A DNA stretch of 64,000 nucleotides from Sarocladium kiliense (lineage: Eukaryota > Ascomycota > Sordariomycetes > Hypocreales > Sarocladiaceae). The stretch is taken from NCBI GenBank assembly GCA_030734395.1, contig JAUZTG010000041.1:620001-684000 (forward strand). Reading direction: 5' to 3'. Under the pieces are notes generated by a model. It did no database searches, was not told the DNA's origin, and saw nothing but the letters and a program-made list of their open reading frames with translations. A program made the translations under genes and the position numbers. This document shows, one piece after another, positions 45,807-56,294 of the stretch (position 1 is its first letter; each line of letters opens with the position of its first letter).

Positions 45807-48100
45807 GCCTTGTCCCGTTTCTAGGCTTTCATGTGCCCTTCAAGATTGAGCAGAGTCTTCGGAGAATATCTAGAATGTATCAGCATCGCCCTATCATCAC
45901 TCATGCAGCCTCAGTGGAGGAATAAACTCAAGGAACGATGTCTTCTGAAGGCTTCAGCTAAGCCCGAGTGGATCACAGGCCTGCTCAGCGGAGGCTCAAC
46001 TTGTAGGACATCGTCTTAAGCCCCCTTGCCTTTTGGATGAGTAGAGGACAAGACATGACGGTGTGCTCCGGTCACCGCGCCAATCTTGCGATGCTGCCAG
46101 AAACAGAGGCTACACTGAGTTGGAGACCCATCCTACGATGATCTATGCGCGACTTGATTCCGTACCCACTTGCTTGTGGTGCTGAAGAGCGCATTGGGCC
46201 ATAGCGAGCAGAAGTCAATTTTGCAATCGATAGAAGCGGAGAATCGGCTGAATGTAAGTTGAGATCACGCTCAGGGCAATTGGAGCCCAAAAGATGCTGC
46301 AAATGATCATCTGATGCAAAGTCACTATCTCATAGGGATCACACAACTGACTCTATTCATAAACGTTGAGCGGCCCTAAACTGCGTATTCAGTCCTCCAC
46401 ATCAGTGCGTGTCATGCCAGCTGAGGAGAGCTCGATGCATGTAAGTCGGGTTGCTTGAGGTAACAATGCCAACCTGCGACTGGCCTTGTATTCCAAGACG
46501 CAACTTTGATCCTGCTCTTGTAGTATGGGTGGGTGTTCAAACCCGTCGTTCATACTTTCGCCATGTGGAAGCATCCAGTCCTTGTGTACTAAGCCCCGTG
46601 CCATCTCACTCTCTTTCCATCCATCTTTGCCTTCTCAATAGATCAAAAGTCTGCCATGGCTTCTTCTTCTTCTTCCACTTCCTCTTCTTTCTTTTTAATT
46701 TGCTTTCCTGCTTCTTTTTTTCCTCCTCCTCCTTCTCTTTCTCGCTCTTCTCCCGCCGCATACAAGGCCTGCCCAGGCGATGGCATCTAGCGCACATGCT
46801 GCTGGGGTCTGTTTTATCAAAAAGCACGCACTGAATACTGCGTTAGGGCGCACTCGGTGTCTGTGTTGCAATCATCGGTAGATCAAGTCAGCTGCTTACC
46901 CGGACTTTTTGGCCGCGACATAGATCGCAGGCGCCCCGCTCTCGTGTCTCCGCTGTCTCAACCCTCTGCTCTTCTAAAAATTGCCCTCGCACTCTTCTCG
47001 ATGCTTGTGGCTGTGGCCCCCATTCTAGCGGGTATTGCCCCGGTAAGGCGGGCAGAAGTCTTCGAAGACCAGAGTATGCCGCAGTGCTGTTGTAGGTCTC
47101 TTCTGCTGGGGATGAAGGAGGGTCGTGGAGTTGCCTTGGCCAAGGTAGGGGGGCCTCTGGTCTTCGAAAAAGAGCATCGGTCTGGTGTTCGAGCGCCGCA
47201 TTCTGCGGAAAGGTCAGTAGATGTCACTCTCACATCTAGCAACGAAAGGTACAGACACACCTGTGGGGGACAATCCTGGGTCTCCTTCTGTCCGGGCTCG
47301 CCACACTCTGGGGATAGCATCGGCCACCGATTGCCCTGCGAGTCTCTGATGAACAGTTGCCCAGGAAGGCCACTTCCTTTAGATGTTCCTGATGAATCCA
47401 TCGTTGCCCCTCAGGTACCCCGCGTCCAGCAGTCGACTGGGGCAGCGACGCAACATTGGACTTCGTGAAGTTGGTTTGCCAGCGGGCTGCCTCGCGCGGC
47501 CCATCATGTGGCCGCCCGTCCCGCCTTGTCGAGCTCAGGCATGTTGGGTGGTGGTGGCGTCGAATTGTTTGTGCAGCACTGGAACATGTGGCTGCTCTCT
47601 GTTGGGCCAAGCGATAAGCTCCTTACTTATCGAGATGATCCGATTCATGCATCAGGGTTGCAGCAGACGCAACAGCATTGTCCTGGCACTCGACCCAATG
47701 ACATCGAGCGATTCGGGACACACTGGCCCCGGTCGCAACGTCTGTCAGAGGGCTCGTCACAGCGGCTTTCACCTCACCGCACCTCTATCAGCTTCATTAT
47801 TATACCTTGCAATCGTGACGTTGCCGACTTGGACCACTTGTTCCGGGTATCAATCGCAACAAGATGGTTCAAGTCAGCAAGATTGGGTTCCAGGTTAGCT
47901 AGCACCGGGCTTAGCGCTCTTCCTGTGGGAGTATCTCCCGCCCTTGGAGTCGCAAGGGTAGCATTCGTTACAGGGTACCTGGGTACCTCCGTTCAACATG
48001 GTAACGACACGGGCCTGGAGGCACTTCGATCGCGACTCGTTTGTTATATGGCCAATATTCAGGTACCTTTTCGAGAGAAGAGCAGGAATATGAGTAAGAT
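45807..48100. other. Gene-free transition zone with a polypyrimidine tract
   Basis: Base composition is still normal here. A long pyrimidine tract at about 46,660-46,755 (TTCTTCTTCTTCC, then TCCTCCTCCTTC) stands out. Two longer open frames on the + strand near 46,857 and 47,508 begin with GTG rather than ATG and show no conserved pattern, so no gene is called. Confidence 0.5.
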
Positions 48101-49848
48101 CATCAGTTAAATCAATTAATATAACCATCGAGTCAATCTTATCATGGTCGATAGATCATACCACGGTTACAGGCAGTTATAACACAGTCGGGCAGGAAAT
48201 ATCTCGCTGACAGGCAGCTGCTTTATCATCCTGGCACCAAATTCTGATAAAAAATCACCCATTATGCTGTATCAACTTAGTAAATCGAGAAAGGTGCTGA
48301 CCTTTCTCTGTTCTTAGAATGACCTGCTTTGGAACAGTTGTTGTAATTCGCGGGTACGAACTGATAATCCTTCCAAACGAGAGTTCTGGCGACTCATGCA
48401 GACTTAGCAAGCTCCACACTTGCAAGTCTATGTCTTACAGGGCAAAGGGCTTTCGAAGTACACAAACATGCATCAGTTAGTATACGTTCTTATCAATGAC
48501 CTTGATAACTTCATAGCTCCTGACTGTCAGATGAACTGGATGACTTATTAAAGTCGTATACTCTCTCCCACTTATGACTCGAGTCGTTGCCTTCTTGGCC
48601 AACATACATTCCTTCCGACTCACTAGATCTATAACAACATTATACTATTCCAATCAAAACGGGTAAGGTTTGACTGTCTTTAGTAAACTCACCGACTAAA
48701 TTAGCAGATGTAGTGTTTATTAGTTATAACAAATTACCGTGGATTGATTACTATTAACTAAGTGAATGATAAGTTAGAAATTAGTCTTTCTTTATCGTGA
48801 ATATACAAATGATGATTAATCATAATAATGAATATCCGGTTCTTATTATCACAAGCTAGTCTCGTAGGCTTGCTGAAGCACTACCCATCTCCTGATAGAT
48901 CTTAATAAGTAAGGAACTATGTCGTTATGAAACGGAGCTCTTATAAAAACCATCAAGTTTAATAATAGTGCAGTGGCCAGCATAGTGCGCTGGCTTATTG
49001 TTAGTTATACTATTATAATATTAGCTACATTAATTACAATGTAAAGACTGACTTGCCTATTGATTATCGTAAGTAGTAGGCTAGTTTGCGAATTTAGTAG
49101 AATTACAAAGTAGAATAATTTGGATTACAACAATTAGACATCCTGCTAACAAGGGCCACCTACTTTTTTGTAAAATTAGCTAAATTAGCAATTTTATTCG
49201 TAAACTCACTCAAATTCACTAATTTCTATAATAGTCATTATAGTCAATATAGTTATAATAAACAGGACGATTAAAGCAAGATCCATATGTATGTATCTTT
49301 CAGAGTCTACAGAATTGCTATGCAACAGCTGGTTCGTATAGTCTATGGATGATAGCAATAAGCCATTATAATTATACTAGGGTTGTGGATTATGTAGTAA
49401 AATGATTATAACTGATATACTTATTAGTTGATACTTACTACAAATTACTACAGCTGATAAATTTACTACCTAAATCTACGAACTGTAGTATGGTTAGTCA
49501 CTACGAATAAGTTTCTCTGAGTGATTTACTTTATATAGCCTCATTAGTGATTTATATAAAGCGGAAAGCCTGATAAATCCATAATATCTATTGTTTATTT
49601 TATGAGCGGTCTTTAGCCTTTGAAGTATATCAAGATAGTTTTGTCATAGTTGGTCTGGTATAGCTTCTAATTACTTCACTAACCATACTAACTACCTTAA
49701 TAATTAATCAGTTGCAAGTTACAACTATATCAATCAGTGAGCTTACTCACGAAAGTTAGTAACTCATTGGATGCACAATAACTAATAGCTGGTATATTTA
49801 GTAATTTCACAAACTCATGTTATAAGTATGTTAAGCATTACCTACTAG

Positions 49849-50022
49849 CAGGGTTGTGATTTTACTAACTCATTGAGCTGATAAAATTACTAACTCAAGT
49901 ACTAACTTATTGAATTAGGAGTTACTAATTAACTTGATGAGTTAATCTTGAGTTTTTAACTTATTGAGTTATGAGTTACTAAACTCAATGAGTTTAACTC
50001 ATGCGTTAGTTTCATAACCCTG
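49849..50022. mobile_element. hAT-type MITE, 174 bp, perfect 8-bp target duplication
   Basis: Begins CAGGGTTGTGATTTT and ends TTCATAACCCTG, imperfect inverted ends. It is flanked by an exact direct repeat CCTACTAG (49841-49848 and 50023-50030). An 8-bp duplication and CAGGG-type ends are hallmarks of hAT transposons. The interior is built of ACTCAATGAGTT-like motifs and codes for nothing, so it is non-autonomous. Confidence 0.88.
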
Positions 50023-50249
50023 CCTACTAGCATACTACTGACTAGATCAAGTAAAGAATGTGCTAATACAACTTACTAGCTATAAGAATCAACAGTCACT
50101 TTTAACTACTGTACTAAGTGTACTTAGTGTAGTCATTTTACTATAGTAGTATTACTACAAACTAGTGTCACAACTCTGTTATACTGTGAGGCCACATAGC
50201 ATAAAATAGCTAGGAGAAGCCTATGGCTATCATAGGACTTACTACTGAG

Positions 50250-50834
50250 TAGGGCTATGGTGTGACAGAGGCACGTCTGGATCAGGTGCAAGCCGGGAGG
50301 GGAGTCGGAAGCAAGGCGCTTAAGAGGTTATTTTGTCTAGTTTTAGAACCTCTCTTCGCCTCTCAGCTGCAACGAGGAAAAAAGACATATCTCTAACTAT
50401 TTATTAGCCCTTCTATGAACATAGTTCCTGCCACCGAAGCTGAATCCCTAATACCCTGTGATCTATTACGTATTTAATAAGTTATGAGTTAATACTTGAG
50501 TTAGTAAATTTGTGACCTCATAAGTTATGAGTTACTAATTAAGTTAAAATCAACTCATATATAACTCTTTTCCCTAAAAAACAGCTTATTATAGTATATA
50601 ATCAGTAGTATAGTAAATATAGCCTTTTAGTTACTATTCGCGCCTATTAGGATGTATTAAATTATAGCCTATACATGAAAATACTAATTAACTAACTTAA
50701 GTCATTACATAAATTACTAAGTTACTAATTGAATTAAAATGAACTTAATAAGTTAGATGGGAGTCAATAGATTTATTAACTCATAAGTTTATTAGTAACT
50801 TATAACTCAATGAGTTACTAAAATCACAACCCTG
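50250..50834. mobile_element. Possible larger or composite member of the MITE family
   Basis: A decayed start (TAGGGCTATGGTGTGAC at 50250) and an intact end (AATCACAACCCTG ending at 50834) enclose a GC-richer island (50,260-50,340) and ACTCAT/GAGTTA-rich sequence. Matching target duplications are not visible, so the limits are uncertain. Confidence 0.35.
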
Positions 50835-51582
50835 CCTATAACTATTACACAGGCTATGATATCGAGATGTAAAATTAGATTTACTTCGTATAGTCAATTG
50901 ACTATGTCATGATACTTTTCCGTCGAAAATACCTGACTAGATAGCTTGTTGTAGGCAAGTTCTCATGTACGAGAAAAAATGCTATATGATTTTGTCCATA
51001 AGTCTAGGAGTATTACTGGCTATAATATTATAAAAATTAATACTATCTATTAACTACTTCTGGGTTTGATAAAATAACTCGGGGTGTAGAGTCGTTACTA
51101 AATTAATCAGCATCATAGTTATTCGGTCTGGCTAGCAAGTATAGTAGTTGAGCTGATATAATTATCAATTGTCCTGAGATACTATGCTCAGTCCCAATTA
51201 AGTTAAAGATAAATAGTCATAGTTTCCTATGAAACAATCACAGCGCTACTTACTAACTACGAAATACTAATAGAAGTTTCGAATATTATGTATGCAGATG
51301 TGACTAACATTCAAGTACGCTTAAAAAAAGCTTTAGTTAATCAGTGCAAGCAATGTATTCTAGCCATCCTTGAATAGCAGCATCACTACTCGTCAGCATA
51401 CTAAAGTCATTCATAGTTTATACTTGGCATAGACTATTATAAACAATATAGTAGCAACAAAATCTTTAATAAGTTATTAAGCTGTTGTAGTACGTGGCAA
51501 CTCATGAGTACCTCGAATCACACCGCTGCTCAGAGGTGCAATTATCAACAGGAAAAAGAATTATATATTCTGTATTGAGCTA

Positions 51583-51626
51583 ACGTACTTGTACACCGAG
51601 TGAGCCATGTCACCGAGTGAGCCACC
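51583..51626 (+). repeat. Left terminal inverted repeat of the Fot1-like element
   Basis: 44 bp, an exact reverse complement of 53422-53465. It contains two direct copies of CACCGAGTGAGCCA separated by TGT. Confidence 0.93.
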
Positions 51627-51681
51627 TCATCGCAATAATCCACTCTTCAATCTTTCATCACCCTTTCCTCCTCTATAAATC

Positions 51682-53310
51682 ATAGAAACGCCCTATAAAG
51701 ACGCTAGTATTAACCTAGCTCTTTAAGCTATCTAAAAAGACTTATCTTTAAGTATTCAAAGCGCTATAAAGATTTACAAAGTTAGCCGCGTAACACTAGG
51801 CCGCCGAGTTAACGGCATAACTCCACGACGCGATAGCCCGCCCAACTCTACGAAACTAACAGAGCTAGAAGAGAAGGTGATTATTAAGAGAATAATTGAT
51901 TTAGATTCGCGATCATGCTCCCCTCGGATCAGTGGTGTGGGTGTAATAGCGAATCTTCTGCTTATAGCGCGTGGCGCGCCACTAGTTGGCACCCGCTGGC
52001 TATATCGCTTTATTGCGCGCCATGAGAAGCTCAAGACGCGTCAAGTTCAGAGATACGACTATAAAAGAGCCTAATACGAAGATCCAGCCGCGATAAACGC
52101 GTGGTTCTCTCTTATGGAGAACACAATCGCGAAATACAGCATCGCAGACAACGATATCTACAACTTTGATGAGACCGGCTTTCAGATAGGCGTTATCTCA
52201 GCCAGCATGGTAGTTACAAGCTTAGAACGAGTTTTAAACGCAAAACTAATACAGCCTAGTAATCGAGAATAGGCAATTATGATTCAGGGAGTTAAGAGAA
52301 AAGGGTTCTGCATCCCGCTGTTCATCGTTGTTGCCGGCTAATATCACCTCTCTAGCTAGTATAAAAACAGCCCTCTACCACCTAACTAGGTTATCGCAAC
52401 ATCTCTAAACGGCTAGACAACAAATGAAATTAGTCTAGAATAGATTCGGCATTTTAAGAAGCATACTCAATCGCGCGTAGTTGGCAAATATCGGCTCTTT
52501 ATGCTAGATGGCTATGAAAGTTACTAATCCATCGAATTCGATAGCTACTACAAAGAGAAGGACATTATCCCGCTCTATATGCCTCCTCATTCATCTCACA
52601 TGCTTCAGCCACTCGATATTAGTTGTTTTAGGCCGCTCAAGAAAGCCTATGGGCGAGAAATTAAGGAGAAGATGCGCGCAGGTATAACCCACATCTCAAA
52701 GGAAGACTTCTTTCCAGCGTTTTTCAGCGCTTTTTAGAAGGCATTCACAGAAAAGAACATCCTAAGGGGTTTCCAGGGCGCAGGGCTTTTACCCTATAAC
52801 CCGGAATCTGTTCTTTCAAAGCTTGATGTGAAGTTCAAGACGCCAACGCCTCTAAGCACCTCTTCTAGCCTGCCCGACCTTTAGACCTCTTGAATGCCAA
52901 TAAACAGCAATAAGGCTAATCTATAAAGATCGCTGCTCACAGACTGAATCTCTTATTATCAGGGAAGCTCGCCGATATTAATTATTAAAGGCATTTCCTA
53001 TCTCGCGAAAGGTATAACGATCGTTATACATCGAATGGCTCTTTTAGAAGCAGAGGTCAAATCACTTCAGGAGACAAATAACACCCTAAGCCGCCGTCGA
53101 AGACAAAAGAAGCAACGCCTAAGACAAAAGAAGCAACGCCTAAGACAAAGCGGAGCTATGTCTTTAGCTGAGGGATATAATCAGATAGCTTAAAACGAGG
53201 CAGATGTATAGATAAAGCAGGAAACACAGAAAGGTAGTGGTTGGAAGCCTCGTGTGGAAACGAAGTTAAGACGCTATAGAACGTGCGGAAATGCCAGACA
53301 CAATGCGTAA
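51682..53310 (+). pseudogene. Fot1/pogo transposase relic with in-frame stops
   Basis: One reading frame runs through 543 codons with no frameshift but about 17 internal stops, nearly all TAA or TAG. Order of motifs: N-terminal helix-turn-helix/CENP-B-like region (KLTELEEKVIIKRIIDLDSR), then YNFDETGFQIGVI (first catalytic Asp at 52168), FMLDGYES (second Asp at 52507), and YMPPHSSHMLQPLDI (third Asp at 52615). The DDE/D triad is therefore still visible. The C-terminus is basic with a duplicated RQKKQRL unit and a short Cys/His end. The codon at the expected start is ATA rather than ATG. Every stop can be explained by C-to-T changes on one or other strand, so the gene is dead. Confidence 0.9.
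53101..53147 (+). repeat. 21-bp tandem duplication inside the transposase relic
   Basis: AGACAAAAGAAGCAACGCCTA is repeated head to tail, then a third partial copy. It duplicates a basic Arg/Gln/Lys heptapeptide and keeps the frame. Confidence 0.85.
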
Positions 53311-53421
53311 ACCTATTAGATTGTGCTCTCATCTGCTGATGAGAGTACTAGCGATTAGATTTGTATTTTTTCTTATGTTATTGTTGAGTTATTTGCTTGA
53401 ATTGATGCATGGTCGCGTTGG

Positions 53422-53465
53422 GGTGGCTCACTCGGTGACATGGCTCACTCGGTGTACAAGTACGT
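53422..53465 (-). repeat. Right terminal inverted repeat of the Fot1-like element
   Basis: 44 bp, exact complement of the left end, also holding two direct copies of the same 14-bp motif. The two ends have stayed identical although the coding part is mutated. Confidence 0.93.
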
Positions 53466-54059
53466 TATACTAAATAAGCTTATATTAATTAAGATATCGT
53501 AGTATATATAAAACTATAGTTATTATATTAGTTAGTAAACTGTAGTTAGTAGTAATTATTAATTACTGTAGTTAGTAACTTTAGTTAGTAGATTTATTAA
53601 CTATAGCTGTAGGTAACTATTAGTTGTAAGTAACTATAGTCGTTACTAATTTAGTAAATAATTCACAAACCTGTTGATTGCTAGCAGGAATATGAGTCAC
53701 TCACCGAGTCATCAAATATTACAATTACAACAATGTTATACTCGTGAAGTGTACGAACTACGACTATAACCATGGTAGTAGTTGGCTACTATCATAGTCA
53801 GTGTTTTAACTAACTCGAATTGCTAAGTACAGTAAGTAATTGTGAGTAACTAGAGATTGCAAACCCCGAAAAGAGCAATTACTTATTTTAGTAAACCAAT
53901 AACTACCATTTGTAGCTCCATGTCTCTATGATGAGCCTTGGAATTGTGTAACCTCGAGAATACGCTACAAGCTTAGTTCAGAAACTAATAGCAAGCCTTT
54001 GCTTATCATATATGCTGAGATGATAAACTATCAAAGTGTATGCTTACTGTAGTTTACAG

Positions 54060-54488
54060 CAGGGTTATGTCATCAAGTTTAATAACTTATAACTTAATAA
54101 ATAAATGAATATCAATTAATGAGTACATAAGTGAATATCTACTGATATTAAATTCTCAAGTTCTTAGTTATTTATGCATCAAAGTTAAGCGTTATTTATT
54201 CAACCAATATATTGCGCTTCTTATCAGCTCAGTGAACTTGGATGCTTATTTAACTGAGATAATAAGAGTTGCTGATTGAGTTGAAAATTAGCTTTATTCT
54301 ACTAGATAAGTTATTTTGCCTGATAATATAACATAAATATTGTTATTATAAGATATGAATTGCCATTTTAATATAGTTCCGAATTATTATTAACCTATAA
54401 TAATAAATATTACTAATTTACTGAGTAATTTATTGAATAACTATATAACTTAGCTTTGTTTTTCGCCAAAATTTAAATCATAACCCTG
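54060..54488. mobile_element. Possible hAT-type MITE without visible target duplication
   Basis: A family-like start (CAGGGTTATGTCATC) at 54060 and an end (AAATCATAACCCTG) at 54488 are correctly oriented 429 bp apart. The flanking 8-mers GTTTACAG and CTACTGAA do not match, so the two ends may belong to different copies. Confidence 0.4.
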
Positions 54489-54865
54489 CTACTGAAAGAT
54501 GTAAAGTATCATAGTCCAGACAGGGCTGTGACTTGAGTTAAATCACTTCTCTCTATAAGCTTAACATCAGCGTAATCTCTTAGAGATACAATCAATAATT
54601 ATTAATAACTCATAAGTTTAAATCATTTTCATTCACATTTAAGATTACTCAATTAGTAGTTAACTCTTGTAATAATAAGTAGTTACCAGGTTAACAAGTT
54701 ACTTAATAGCTTCTTGCTTAGGAAGTTAGTGATTATAGAAATCTATCTCTTACTTTAGTACGTTGATTCAAAACTTATAGTATAAGAAGTTTCATAATAC
54801 AAGTAGTTAATAATACTTTATCAAACAAAATAATAAATAGTCTGGATTCTACGTTATAATCTAAG

Positions 54866-55336
54866 CAGGGTTTTGATTTTAGTAACTACGTAGTTATTAA
54901 TGAGTAATTCAGTTCAATGTAGTTAGTAAATTTACTAACTCACTACTGAGTAACTACATAATAATTACCAGGGTTGTGAAAGTGAGTTGTAGTTAGTAGT
55001 TAGTAAGTTTGGTTAGTAAATTTACTGATTAATGTAGTTAGGAGTTATTACTAACTACTGTAGTTACTGATTTAGTAACTAATTCACAAGCCTGGTTATT
55101 ACATAGTTACTACTTAAGAAGTTACTAACTTTAAGAGATATATTATTAGAAATATAAGTATTTTCAATAGCTATATTTTTATTATATATATTTTATTTAT
55201 TACTATTATAATAACAGCCTTTATAATCTTATTGTATTTATTTGTTATTTTTCATAGAATTACTATATAGTTATTCACTGAGTAACGACACAGCAACTAC
55301 ACTCAGTGCTAACTACTAACTCAGTTCACAACCCTG
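54866..55336. mobile_element. hAT-type MITE, perfect 8-bp target duplication, carries a nested copy
   Basis: Starts CAGGGTTTTGATTTT and ends TTCACAACCCTG, flanked by exact AATCTAAG (54858-54865 and 55337-55344). At 471 bp it is longer than its relatives because another family member (54969-55094) lies inside it. The interior is of the GTAGTTAGTAACTAC type. Confidence 0.87.
54969..55094. mobile_element. hAT-type MITE nested in the preceding element
   Basis: 126 bp, starting CAGGGTTGTGAAAGTGAG and ending TTCACAAGCCTG. The flanks ATAATTAC and GTTATTAC agree at 6 of 8 positions, a plausible decayed target duplication. The interior carries GTAGTTAGTAG motifs. Confidence 0.7.
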
Positions 55337-55613
55337 AATCTAAGCATTTAATGAATGTAAGTATTCATTTCTCAATATAATAACTTAGAAGTTAATCAAG
55401 TTACTAAACATAAAAAGGGGGTATCTTATAACTCAAATCACAAGCCTGGTTTAGAATAGCTAACAATTATATACAACACTATTATAGTTACTTTGAATAC
55501 GGACTATAATATTATATTGATTCTTGCAGGAATTAATCAAGTCACGGGTTCACAACATTGTCAAGCTCTTGAACCATATTGAGTGAGTTACTAAACTACT
55601 CAGATATGGTACG

Positions 55614-55834
55614 CAGGGTTGTGAAATAGCTACTAACGTAGTAACTACTGTAGTTAATAAATTACTAAATAAAGTTGTTAACTATAATACTTGAGAGTAA
55701 TTCCTAATTATATTAGTCAGTAGTTATGATAACTAAAATACTTATCGTTATAATAAGTAGTTTATGATCAATCATAGTAGTTAATGAATCAGTCAACTAC
55801 TAACTACTAACTACAACTCAAATGCACAACCCTG
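55614..55834. mobile_element. hAT-type MITE, target duplication unclear
   Basis: Starts CAGGGTTGTGAAATAGC and ends AATGCACAACCCTG, 221 bp, interior of the GTAGTTAGTAACTAC type. The flanks (ATGGTACG and TATAGTAT) match only if shifted by one base. Confidence 0.55.
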
Positions 55835-56170
55835 TATAGTATCATAGGATGGTATGGTATAAATTACATTTGTACAAATAGGTACCCTTATCTGAGTCAA
55901 CAATTTGAATCATGTAATTTTGCTTCGATTATGACCTTCGTGGGCTTCTTTTTGAGCCTACCGCCATTTATTACGCCACTGGCAGTAATTGCTTGGTAAG
56001 TAACTAACAGCTGTAACTGTGATTGAACAAGTTAGCCAGCAAGAGTACAAACTAGAATATCATATTATAGACGAAGGATGAATGGAAATTTGGATCTGTA
56101 AAAGTATTAATCATAATAATAAATTTGTGGAGTAACTAATCACTATAGTAGTTTATATGAAAAGTATAAG

Positions 56171-56294
56171 CAGAGTTCTGAATTAGCCACTAACATAGTG
56201 ACGAACTACAAGCTTGGTGGTAACTATTAACTACAGTGGTTAGTGTAGTCAGTTAACTAAAGTACTCTAACTATAACTCACTTTCACAACCCTG
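56171..56294. mobile_element. hAT-type MITE with decayed target duplication
   Basis: 124 bp, from CAGAGTTCTGAATTAG to TTTCACAACCCTG. The flanks AGTATAAG and AGTACAAA differ at two positions, both transitions, as RIP would cause. The interior is similar to the copy at 61166-61320. Confidence 0.65.

Larger units (their letters stand above)
51583..53465 (+). mobile_element. Fot1/pogo-like DNA transposon, RIP-inactivated
   Basis: An 1,883-bp element with perfect 44-bp terminal inverted repeats (51583-51626 and 53422-53465), starting ACGTACTTGTACACCGAG. It is flanked by TA on both sides (51581-51582, 53466-53467), the target duplication of Tc1/mariner/pogo elements. Length, ends and the encoded transposase all match the Fot1 group. 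It is less AT-rich than its surroundings, which suggests a later arrival than the neighbouring repeats. Confidence 0.92.

Noticed and set aside
46857..48110. Two plus-strand open frames of about 200 codons
   Set aside because: Both begin with GTG rather than ATG, overlap antisense frames of equal length and show no recognisable motif.
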